Shown: one piece after another, positions 5,230-11,913 of the stretch | Position numbering within the stretch: the stretch's first letter is position 1 | How the letters are laid out: every line of letters begins with the position of its first letter | Source: JALYRV01 sp036675475 | GTDB lineage: Bacteria; Acidobacteriota; Vicinamibacteria; Vicinamibacterales; SCN-69-37 | Assembly (NCBI GenBank): GCA_036675475.1 | Contig: JAKFEY010000023.1 | Coordinates: 1-28,442 of the forward strand | Direction of reading: 5' to 3' | DNA: 28,442 bases | Translations under genes and position numbers: made by a program | The notes under the pieces: generated by a model | The model's database searches: none | Seen by the model: the letters and a program-made list of their open reading frames with translations, nothing else | What the model was told of the DNA's origin: nothing

Positions 5230-7991
5230 CCAGACGCCTGGGCCCGCCGCCGCTCGCGACCCGCTGGCTGGAACGCCGCCTTGCCGCGTCGCCGTGGCGC
5301 GAGTCGATCCTGGGCGATCTCGACGAGGAACACGCCGCGATCACGCGGCGCCGCTCGCGCCTCGCGGCCGACGTCTTTTACTGCACGCAGGCGCTGCGCC
5401 TGCCGTTCGACCAAAAAATGGGGACGGGTCTAATTTTCCGGAGCGATGCCCGCGGAAAATTAGACCCGTCCCCATTTTTCAGAGGGGCCATGTCCGAACT
5501 CCGTCTCGCCATCCGCAGCGCCTTCAAACACCCTGGCCACACCGTGCTCGTCGTGCTCGCCCTCGCGCTCGGCCTCGGCCTGAACGCCGCGGTCTACGGC
5601 ATCGGCGACGCGCTGCTCGCGCGCCCCTTCCCCCTCCCCGGCGTCGACCGCGTCGTCGTCATCGGCGACATGCGGCCGGGCGCGTTCGACACGCTGCAGC
5701 AGAACGCGTCGCCCGCCAACTTCCGCGACTGGCAGACCGCGTCGGCCGCGCCCGGCGCGCCGTTCGCGCGCATGGCGGCGTGGGACTGGTGGAGCGCCAA
5801 CATCACGGGCGGATCGGAGCCCGAGCGCGTGCAGGCGTTCCGCGTCACGCCCGGCTTCTTCGCCGTCATGGGCGTGGCCATCGCCACCGGGCGCGATTTT
5901 GCCGAGGGCGAAGACACCGACGGCCGCGATCGCGTCGTCATCCTCAGCGACGGGCTGTGGAAGCGGCGCTTCGGCGGGGACCGCGCCGTGCTCGGCACGC
6001 AGGTGATGATCGAAGGCGAGCCGCACGAAGTGATCGGCGTGGCGCCCGAGAAGTTCGCGTTTCCGAACGGCTCCGAGATGTGGGTGCCGCTCGCGCTCAA
6101 CGCCGAAGACGCCGCCGTGCGGCGGTCGCGCTACCTCACGGTGGCGGCACGGCTGAAGCCCGGCGTAACCATCGACGAGGCGCGGGCGCACATGGCGGTG
6201 GTCGCCGCGCGGCTCAAGCAGGAATACCCGGCCGACAACGGCCAGCACGAAACGTACGTGCACACGCTCGCGCAGGGCATGGGCGACCCCGGCAGCACGA
6301 ACCTCGTGATCGTGTGGCAGATCTCGGCGCTCGTCGTGCTGCTCATCGCGTGCGCCAATGTCGCGAGCCTGCTGCTGGCGCGCGGCGCCACGCGCGCGCG
6401 CGAGATTGCCGTGCGGTTCGCCATGGGCGCCAACCGCTGGCGCGTGATCCGGCAGCTGCTGGCCGAAAGCCTCGTGCTCGCCATGCTCGCGGTGCCGCTG
6501 TCGCTCGGGCTCGCGTGGTGGCTGCTGCGCGTGATCAAGAGCTACATGCCGGCGCGCATCGCCAACTTCGTGCTCGGCTGGCACGAGATCGATCTCGACG
6601 GCCGCGTCATCCTCTTCACCATTGTCGCGGCCATCGTCACGACCGCGATCTTCGGGTTGCTCCCCGCGATCCAGGCGTCATCATTGGGCGGAAACTCACT
6701 TGACTCGTCGTGGTATCGCCGACGCGGGAGGCTACCACGACGAGTCAAGTGGTTTCGGCCGAGTCTGTCCGACACCCTCAAGCAGGGTGGACGCGGATCG
6801 ACCACGGGCCGCTTGCGGTTGCGCAAGATGCTCGTCAGCGCCGAGATGGCGCTCGCGCTGCCGCTGCTGGTGGCCGCGGGCATGACCGCGCTCGGCACGT
6901 GGCGGTTCGTCAACGGGCCGCAGGGGTACGACGCGGCCGGCGTGCTGACGTTCCGGACGTCGCTGCCCGTGGCGCGGTACACCACGCTGGCGGCACGCTC
7001 GCAGTTTGCGGATCAAGTGCGCCAGGCGCTCGCCGCGCTCCCGGGCGTCGTCGCCGCGGCCGGCGCCAACGTCATGCCGTCGGGCAACGCAGGCTGGTCG
7101 GTCAACTACGAGATCGAAGGCCAGCCGCCGGCGAGTCCCGACACGCCGCCGCTCGTCACGGACTACCGTGTGGTGACGCCCTCGTACTTCGAGACGTACC
7201 GCATGCCCCTCACGCGCGGGCGGGGCTTCACGGCGCTCGATCGCCACGACACGCTGCCGGTGACGATCGTCAGCGAGTCGTTCGTCGCGCGGCATTGGCC
7301 GAACGAAGATCCGCTGGGCAAGCGCGTCGTGGTTGGAGGACGCGAACCATTCGTGGCCACGGTCGTCGGTGTCGCGGCCAATCACATCCACGACTGGTTC
7401 CTCGGCGCCGGCCGCCCGGCCATCTTCCGGCCCATGGAACAGGGGGCGCCGCTCACGCAGGTCTTCGCCGTCCGGGCCGGCGGCGACCCCGCGGCGCTGA
7501 CGCCGGCCATCCGCGCGGCGATCGCGCGCATCGATCCCGCGCAGCCGATCTACGACGTCATGCTGCAGACCGAGGCCGTGCGCCAGCGCACGATTGGACC
7601 GCAGTACGCGGCGGGCATGATGGCGCTGTTCGGCGCGCTCGCGCTGCTGCTGTCGGTGATTGGGATTTACGCGCTCGTCGGCTACTACGTCACGCAGCGG
7701 CGCCAGGAAATCGGCGTGCGCATGGCGCTTGGCGCGCAGCCCGGCGACGTCGTGCGCCTGACGGTGCGGCAGGCCGGCCTGATGACCGCCATCGGCGTCG
7801 GCGTGGGCGCGGTCGCCGCGTTCGCGCTCGGCCGCGTGCTCGAGTCCGCCATGTTCGGCATCGCGCAGAACGACCCGCGCCTGCTCGCGGGCTTCGCGGC
7901 CACGCTCGCCGTGTCAGCGCTGATCGCGGGCTATGTGCCGGCGCGGCGCGCAGCCGCTATCGATCCGATGGTCGCGATGAGAGGTGATTGA
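5226..7991 (+). CDS. ADOP-type duplicated FtsX/MacB-like permease with two in-frame palindrome insertions
   Basis: A 921-residue permease of the acidobacterial duplicated orphan permease type. Residues ~5-60 are the PadR-associated prefix (LATRWLERRL, GDLDEEHAA). The first membrane segment (~101-125) is followed by a MacB-like periplasmic domain and an FtsX domain (~355-480, IACANVASLLLARGATRAREIAVR). The second half repeats this from ~540 and ends with a second FtsX domain (~790-915) and the typical AAAIDPMVAMRGD terminus. No ABC ATPase gene is adjacent, as is usual for this group. The start is a GTG overlapping the PadR stop; an ATG at 5490 after GAGGGG could be an internal start. Two palindromes (5414-5479, 6691-6756) interrupt linkers without breaking the frame. 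The substrate is unknown. Confidence 0.88.
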   Translation: MTRRLGPPPLATRWLERRLAASPWRESILGDLDEEHAAITRRRSRLAADVFYCTQALRLPFDQKMGTGLIFRSDARGKLDPSPFFRGAMSELRLAIRSAFKHPGHTVLVVLALALGLGLNAAVYGIGDALLARPFPLPGVDRVVVIGDMRPGAFDTLQQNASPANFRDWQTASAAPGAPFARMAAWDWWSANITGGSEPERVQAFRVTPGFFAVMGVAIATGRDFAEGEDTDGRDRVVILSDGLWKRRFGGDRAVLGTQVMIEGEPHEVIGVAPEKFAFPNGSEMWVPLALNAEDAAVRRSRYLTVAARLKPGVTIDEARAHMAVVAARLKQEYPADNGQHETYVHTLAQGMGDPGSTNLVIVWQISALVVLLIACANVASLLLARGATRAREIAVRFAMGANRWRVIRQLLAESLVLAMLAVPLSLGLAWWLLRVIKSYMPARIANFVLGWHEIDLDGRVILFTIVAAIVTTAIFGLLPAIQASSLGGNSLDSSWYRRRGRLPRRVKWFRPSLSDTLKQGGRGSTTGRLRLRKMLVSAEMALALPLLVAAGMTALGTWRFVNGPQGYDAAGVLTFRTSLPVARYTTLAARSQFADQVRQALAALPGVVAAAGANVMPSGNAGWSVNYEIEGQPPASPDTPPLVTDYRVVTPSYFETYRMPLTRGRGFTALDRHDTLPVTIVSESFVARHWPNEDPLGKRVVVGGREPFVATVVGVAANHIHDWFLGAGRPAIFRPMEQGAPLTQVFAVRAGGDPAALTPAIRAAIARIDPAQPIYDVMLQTEAVRQRTIGPQYAAGMMALFGALALLLSVIGIYALVGYYVTQRRQEIGVRMALGAQPGDVVRLTVRQAGLMTAIGVGVGAVAAFALGRVLESAMFGIAQNDPRLLAGFAATLAVSALIAGYVPARRAAAIDPMVAMRGD
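5414..5479. repeat. Perfect 27-bp inverted repeat inserted in frame
   Basis: Arms 5414-5440 and 5453-5479 are perfect reverse complements, with a 12-nt loop. The arms contain the words GGGGACGGGTCTAATTTTCC and its complement. The 66-bp element is a multiple of three and encodes residues ~64-85 of the permease, between its prefix and its first membrane segment. It resembles REP-type dispersed palindromes found next to IS200-like (RAYT) transposases; no such transposase is present in the window. Confidence 0.85.
6691..6756. repeat. Second in-frame palindrome inside the permease gene
   Basis: A 19-bp perfect stem, CACTTGACTCGTCGTGGTA (6697-6715) with its complement at 6733-6751, is extended by GAAAC/GTTTC with one bulged base; the loop is 17 nt. 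It encodes about 25 Arg-rich extra residues between AIQAS and RPSLSDTLKQGGRG, where ADOP proteins normally continue directly. Its sequence is unrelated to the first palindrome. Confidence 0.8.
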
Positions 7992-8060
7992 GGATTGAAA
8001 ATTGATTGGAAAGTGGAAAATGGAAAAGGAGCCGGGGCGCCTGACGGAAGCGCGCGGCCG

Positions 8061-8243
8061 CTACCCCCAACGCTGCGCTGGGGTCTTACGCCGGCCGTTG
8101 TTCCAGACCTCGCCACAGGCGCCGCAGCGCCAGTAGCCTGCGGCGTCGTCGCGCTTGCCTGAGGTTGTGAGTTCGCGGGAGCCGCAGCGAGGGCAGGCGT
8201 TGGGAGGAGGAGCGGCCGCCGGACGCGGCCCATCCTTTACCAA
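8061..8243 (-). CDS. Small zinc-ribbon protein (start uncertain)
   Basis: With a TTG start at 8243 this would be 60 residues: a Pro/Ala-rich lead, then CPRC (Cys17, Cys20) and CGAC (Cys40, Cys43) separated by 19 residues, followed by GEVWNNGRR. The CX2C-X19-CX2C layout with YWRC before the second knuckle is a zinc ribbon. No ATG is available in frame unless the gene starts at 8354 inside cspA. A GAGG lies about 8 nt before the TTG. It follows cspA after a short hairpin and may be cotranscribed with it. The function is unknown. The ribbon suggests binding to nucleic acid or to another protein. Confidence 0.5.
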   Translation of the reverse strand: MVKDGPRPAAAPPPNACPRCGSRELTTSGKRDDAAGYWRCGACGEVWNNGRRKTPAQRWG

Positions 8244-8245
8244 TC

Positions 8246-8265
8246 GAAAGCCCTCGCGGGCTTTC
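8246..8265 (-). terminator. Hairpin after cspA
   Basis: GAAAGCCC (8246-8253) and GGGCTTTC (8258-8265) form a perfect 8-bp stem with a 4-nt loop, six bases after the cspA stop. There is no long T run, so it may only partly terminate transcription before the zinc-ribbon gene. Confidence 0.5.
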
Positions 8266-8271
8266 CGGCCA

Positions 8272-8478
8272 CTACGAGCCGGACTTTCTGACGTTCTCGG
8301 CGCGCGGACCCTTGGGGCCCTGGCCCGTTTCGAACGTAACCTGATCGCCCTCACGAAGCGTTTCGAACGTCTCGCAGGACGAACGATGGAAGAAGTATTC
8401 GTTGCCGTCAGCAGCGGCTACGAAGCCGAAGCCCTTGTCGCCGACGAGTCTCTTGACAGTGCCGTTAGTAGAAGCCAT
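8272..8478 (-). CDS. cspA: Cold-shock domain protein
   Basis: A 68-residue single-stranded nucleic-acid binding OB-fold. It begins MASTNGTVKRLVGDKGFGFV; the RNP1 motif KGFGFV and an RNP2-like motif YFFHRS are present, followed by GPKGPRAENV, typical of the family. CspA proteins melt RNA structure and bind mRNA in the cytoplasm. Unlike enteric cspA there is no long 5' leader: the stop of the M20 gene lies only 18 bp upstream, and a TATAGT box sits 6 nt before the ATG with no Shine-Dalgarno. This suggests a leaderless mRNA and therefore no cold-sensing leader structure. An in-frame ATG at 8493 would add five residues and is less likely. Confidence 0.93.
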   Translation of the reverse strand: MASTNGTVKRLVGDKGFGFVAAADGNEYFFHRSSCETFETLREGDQVTFETGQGPKGPRAENVRKSGS

Positions 8479-8484
8479 CCAGAC

Positions 8485-8490
8485 ACTATA
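8485..8490 (-). promoter_or_regulatory. Candidate -10 box giving a leaderless cspA mRNA
   Basis: TATAGT on the minus strand, followed by GTCTGG and the ATG at 8478. The 6-nt distance places the transcription start at or next to the A of the start codon. No good -35 is visible. Confidence 0.45.
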
Positions 8491-8496
8491 CAAGGG

Positions 8497-9792
8497 TTAC
8501 TGCCGGGACGCCCTATACAAATAATCGGCAACCGCCGTGGCCATGGCCCGCATCCCCACCCCCAGGGCCTCCTCATCGATGTCGAAATGCTCGGTATGGA
8601 TCATGGCCGTGATGCCCCTGGCCGGGTTGGCCACCCCCACGAAAAAGTAAAAACCGGGCACTCTCTGCTGAAAATAGGCGAAATCCTCGGCCCCCATCTG
8701 GGGCGGGGGCGCCATCAGGCTGGCCTCCCCAGCCACCGCGGCGAGGGCCGGCAGCGACGCCTTTGCCAGGGCCGGGTCGTTGAAGGTGACAGGGGCGCCT
8801 TCCTCATATTTGAGGCTGTAGGCCGCCCCGAAGCTCGACGTGATGCCCTTGACGATGGCGTCCATCTTCCCTTTCACGATGGACGGCCCCTCGGTGTCGA
8901 GCGACCGCACCGTGCCGGTCAGCGACACCTCGTCGGCCACGATGTTGAAGCGGTTGCCGCCCTGCACGATGCCGACGGTGACGACGGTGGGTTTCTGCGC
9001 GTCGATCTGCCGGCTTGGAATCGTCTGCAGCGCCATGATCACCTGCGCGGCAATCGGCACAGGGTCGATGCCGGAATGCGGATAGGCGCCGTGCGTCTTC
9101 TTGCCGGTGATCGTGATGGTGAAGCGATCGCTGCTCGCCATGGCCGGGCCGATGTTCGCGCCGAGCTGTCCCGCCTCGAGCGTCGGCATCACGTGCATGC
9201 CGAAGATGGCGGCCGGCGCCGGGTTCTCGAACGCCTTGTCGTCGAGCATGCGCAGCGCGCCCGTGCGTCCGCCGTCGGGATCGCCCTCCTCGGCCGGCTG
9301 GAACATCATCTTGATCGTGCCGGGCAGCTCCGCGCGCATCCGGCTGAAGATCTCGGCGACACCCAGCGTCATCGCGGTGTGCGCGTCGTGGCCACATGCG
9401 TGCTTCACGTTCGGCACGGTGGACTTGTAGGGCACGTCGATCAGTTCGGGGATCGGCAGCGCGTCCATGTCGGCGCGAATGGCGACGACGGGGCCGGGCT
9501 TGCCGCCCTTCAGCACGCCGACGACGCCGGTGACGCCGATGCCGGTCTGCACCTCGTAGCCGAGCGCCGTCAGCCGTTCGGCGACGAGCGCCGCGGTGCG
9601 CGTCTCGCGGAAGCCGAGCTCGGGATAGCGATGAATGTCGCGCCGCACCTCGACGATCTTCGGGTGAATTTCGCGCGCCGTGGCGTCGATGCGGTCGCGC
9701 ACGGCCTGCGGCACGGCAAGTGTCTGAGCGGAGGCGGTGGCGGCCAGCAGCAGCGTGGCCGCGGCGGCCGGCACAAGGCGAAGCGGTGTCAT
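8497..9792 (-). CDS. Secreted M20D-type amidohydrolase/peptidase
   Basis: A 431-residue protein with an N-terminal signal peptide (MTPLRLVPAAAATLLLAATASA). It has the M20D pattern of N-acyl-amino-acid or hippurate-type hydrolases: HRYPELGFRETRTA, ADMDALPI, HACGHDAHTA (metal-ligand Cys133 and His135), PAEEG (Glu168/169), GMHVMP and a C-terminal GAEDFAYF. These enzymes cleave amide bonds of N-acylated amino acids using two metal ions. The start at 9792 is chosen because it opens the signal peptide. It diverges from the dipeptidase gene with only 19 bp between the start codons. cspA follows 18 bp downstream on the same strand. Confidence 0.9.
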   Translation of the reverse strand: MTPLRLVPAAAATLLLAATASAQTLAVPQAVRDRIDATAREIHPKIVEVRRDIHRYPELGFRETRTAALVAERLTALGYEVQTGIGVTGVVGVLKGGKPGPVVAIRADMDALPIPELIDVPYKSTVPNVKHACGHDAHTAMTLGVAEIFSRMRAELPGTIKMMFQPAEEGDPDGGRTGALRMLDDKAFENPAPAAIFGMHVMPTLEAGQLGANIGPAMASSDRFTITITGKKTHGAYPHSGIDPVPIAAQVIMALQTIPSRQIDAQKPTVVTVGIVQGGNRFNIVADEVSLTGTVRSLDTEGPSIVKGKMDAIVKGITSSFGAAYSLKYEEGAPVTFNDPALAKASLPALAAVAGEASLMAPPPQMGAEDFAYFQQRVPGFYFFVGVANPARGITAMIHTEHFDIDEEALGVGMRAMATAVADYLYRASRQ

Positions 9793-9811
9793 AATCCGGA
9801 AGGATAGCCGA
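9793..9811. promoter_or_regulatory. 19-bp divergent region between M20 and M19 genes
   Basis: On the minus strand TATCCT (9806-9801) lies 8 nt before the M20 ATG. On the plus strand CATAAT (9790-9795) precedes a Shine-Dalgarno GGAAGGA (9798-9804), 7 nt before the M19 ATG at 9812. The minus -10 candidate and the plus ribosome site occupy the same bases. Full promoters must extend into the opposing coding sequences. Confidence 0.35.
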
Positions 9812-11014
9812 ATGCGATACCTCATGACTTTCATACTCTCGGCGGCCGCCGTCACGGCAGGCGCACAACAGCCCTCTTCCTCTCTTCTGGATCGTGCCCG
9901 CGCGCTGCTGAAGCAGTCGCCGCTCATCGACGGCCACAACGACTTCCCGTGGGAAGTGCGCGAGAAGTCGGCGGGCGACGTCGACGCGCGCGACATGCGC
10001 GACACGGTCGAGGGCCACACCGACATCGCGCGGCTTCGCGCCGGCGGCGTGGGCGGCCAGTTCTGGTCGGTCTACGTGCCGTCGACCGAGCCCGAGCCGG
10101 TGACCGCGACGCTCGAGCAGATCGACATCGTGCACCGCATGATGCGGAAGTATCCCGACACGTTCGAGCTGGCGCTCACGGCGGCCGACATCGAGCGCAT
10201 CTTCACGAGCGGCAAAATCGCGTCGCTCATCGGCATGGAGGGCGGCCATTCAATCGACAGCTCGCTCGGCGCGCTGCGCATGATGCACCGCCTGGGCGCG
10301 CGCTACATGACGCTCACCCACAACGGCAACACGCCGTGGGCGGACGCCGCGTCCGACAAGCCGGTGAACAACGGCCTGTCGGCGTTCGGCGAGTCGGTCG
10401 TGCGCGAGATGAACTGGCTCGGCATGCTCGTCGACCTCAGCCACGTCTCGCCCGACACGATGGCCGACGCCATTCGCGTGAGCGACGCGCCCGTGATCTT
10501 TTCGCACTCGTCGGCGCGCGGCGTCACCAACGTCGTGCGCAACGTGCCCGACGACATCCTCCGCGAGCTTCCGAAGAAGGACGGCGTCGTGATGGTGACG
10601 TTCGTGCCGGGCTTCGTGTCGCGGGCGGTTGCCGACCGCAACGCGCGCGAGAACGCCGAAACGGCGCGCCTGCGCGCGCTGCCGGGCTCGTCCGACGAGA
10701 GCGTGACGAAGGGGATCGAAGCCTGGCGCGCCGCGAATCCGGCGCCGGCCGCCACCCTCGCCGACGTCGCCGATCACATCGACCACATCCGCAAGGTGGC
10801 CGGCATCAACCATGTCGGCATCGGCGGCGACTTCGACGGCATCACCAGCGTGCCGAAGGGTCTCGAGGACGTCTCCACCTACCCCGCGCTCGTCGCCGAG
10901 CTGCTGCGCCGCGGCTATTCGGATGACGACGTGAAGAAGATCACGGGCCAGAACATGCTGCGCGTGATGAGGAAGGCGGAAGCGGTCGCGGACGGATTGC
11001 AAAAGGGCAGATAG
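9812..11014 (+). CDS. Membrane dipeptidase (peptidase M19), secreted
   Basis: A 400-residue protein with a signal peptide (MRYLMTFILSAAAVTAGA). It carries the M19 renal-dipeptidase signature residues: DGHND (His42, Asp44), the bridging Glu in GMEGGHSID, DLSHVS, FSHSSARG and HVGIGGDFDG. M19 enzymes are zinc dipeptidases with broad specificity, including some D-amino-acid dipeptides. The ATG at 9812 is preceded by GGAAGGA at 7-nt spacing, which decides the start. The stop codon TAG (11012-11014) touches the left arm of a long inverted repeat that separates it from the SGNH gene. Confidence 0.93.
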   Translation: MRYLMTFILSAAAVTAGAQQPSSSLLDRARALLKQSPLIDGHNDFPWEVREKSAGDVDARDMRDTVEGHTDIARLRAGGVGGQFWSVYVPSTEPEPVTATLEQIDIVHRMMRKYPDTFELALTAADIERIFTSGKIASLIGMEGGHSIDSSLGALRMMHRLGARYMTLTHNGNTPWADAASDKPVNNGLSAFGESVVREMNWLGMLVDLSHVSPDTMADAIRVSDAPVIFSHSSARGVTNVVRNVPDDILRELPKKDGVVMVTFVPGFVSRAVADRNARENAETARLRALPGSSDESVTKGIEAWRAANPAPAATLADVADHIDHIRKVAGINHVGIGGDFDGITSVPKGLEDVSTYPALVAELLRRGYSDDDVKKITGQNMLRVMRKAEAVADGLQKGR

Positions 11015-11138
11015 GTTCTGTGGTTCCTGGGTTCGGCAGGTTCGACGGGTTCGGGTTCCTGCTCGCTGTTGGAGTTTTGGCGATGACGTCCTCGAACCCG
11101 AACCAGTCGAACTCACCGAACCCAAGAACCACAGAACC
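11014..11138. repeat. 45-bp-armed inverted repeat that forms the 5' end of the SGNH gene
   Basis: Arms 11014-11058 and 11094-11138 match at 40 of 45 positions as reverse complements; the loop is 35 nt. The arms are built from GGTTC/GAACC words. The element begins at the dipeptidase stop codon and ends inside the SGNH reading frame, so both possible starts of that gene (GTG 11020, ATG 11083) lie within it. Confidence 0.85.
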
Positions 11139-11775
11139 TCGAGTTCACATCGTCGCCCTCGGCGACTCGACGACGGCGGGGACGCCGCTGTTCAAGTCGC
11201 CGATCGAGGCGCCGCCCGATGGCGAGGGCGACGAGACGAGCCAGTTCTCATACTGGCTGATGAAGGCGCATCCGGAGTGGGATGTGCGCAACCGCGGCGT
11301 GAACGGCGAGCGCAGCGATCAGATTCGCGCGCGCTGGGATCGCGATGTCGCCGCGGCACGTCCCGACGCCGTCATCATCATCGCCGGCGTCAACGACGTC
11401 TATCAGGGCCGTCCGGTCGCGCACGTCACCACCGAGCTGCGCGCGATGTACGACCTCGCCGCCGCCGCGCGCATCCCCATCGTCGCCGGCTCCATCGTCC
11501 CCTACAACACGGCGACGCCGGAGCAGAACGCGAAGATGCGCGCGATCAACGCGTGGATCCGCGCCGAAGCCGCGCGCGACCCGAACATCACCTTCGCCGA
11601 CACGCGCGCCGCCGCCGCGAGCGACGACGACGCCGACATGCTGCGCTCGTCCCCCGACGGCCTGCATCCCGACGCGGACGGGTACAGACGGATGGCGGCA
11701 GCGCTCGAGCCCTCGATCGCTGCGGCTCTGGGCCGCGCGTCAGGAGCTCGGGTAGATCCTCGCTCAGGCGCGTAG
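11083..11775 (+). CDS. SGNH/GDSL-type hydrolase
   Basis: From the ATG at 11083 the protein has 230 residues; a GTG at 11020 would give 251. The SGNH blocks are clear: VALGDSTTAG (block I Ser), NRGVNGE (block II Gly), IIAGVNDVY (block III Asn) and SPDGLHPD (block V Asp and His). Members are esterases, lipases or acylhydrolases. The first ~20 residues (Asn/Ser/Pro-rich, or a Gly/Phe-rich hydrophobic stretch with the GTG start) are encoded by the inverted repeat, so the native N-terminus, possibly with its signal peptide, has been replaced or displaced. No clear Shine-Dalgarno supports either start. Confidence 0.8.
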   Translation: MTSSNPNQSNSPNPRTTEPRVHIVALGDSTTAGTPLFKSPIEAPPDGEGDETSQFSYWLMKAHPEWDVRNRGVNGERSDQIRARWDRDVAAARPDAVIIIAGVNDVYQGRPVAHVTTELRAMYDLAAAARIPIVAGSIVPYNTATPEQNAKMRAINAWIRAEAARDPNITFADTRAAAASDDDADMLRSSPDGLHPDADGYRRMAAALEPSIAAALGRASGARVDPRSGA

Positions 11776-11850
11776 CTCGGGCGCGATCTGCTCGCATGTA
11801 CAACCACGCCGTCGCTCCGGATCTACCACTCGCTCTCAGCGCGGCCGTTT

Positions 11851-11908
11851 AGCCGGCGGGCCGTTCGTCGGCCGGCTCACACCGACATCCGACAACCGGT
11901 GACCGGTT
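11851..11908. terminator. Hairpins between convergent SGNH and TonB receptor genes
   Basis: AGCCGGC (11851-11857) pairs with GCCGGCT (11871-11877) over a 13-nt loop. Next to the receptor stop, AACCGGT-G-ACCGGTT (11894-11908) is a perfect 7-bp palindrome. Neither has a long T run. The 138-bp gap holds no gene. Confidence 0.4.
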
Positions 11909-11913
11909 ACCGA

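Noticed and set aside
7992..8060. A/G-rich stretch after the permease gene as a terminator
   Set aside because: GGAAAAT/GATTGAAAATTG words repeat here and contrast with the GC-rich background, but no stable stem with a T run could be drawn.
8061..8354. Longer ATG-started version of the zinc-ribbon protein
   Set aside because: It would overlap the 3' part of cspA and add an Arg-rich stretch that is just cspA in another frame. A start near 8243 is more plausible.
8155..9807. A 550-codon plus-strand frame opposite cspA and the M20 gene
   Set aside because: Composition typical of an antisense shadow. The opposite strand has clear M20 and cold-shock motifs.
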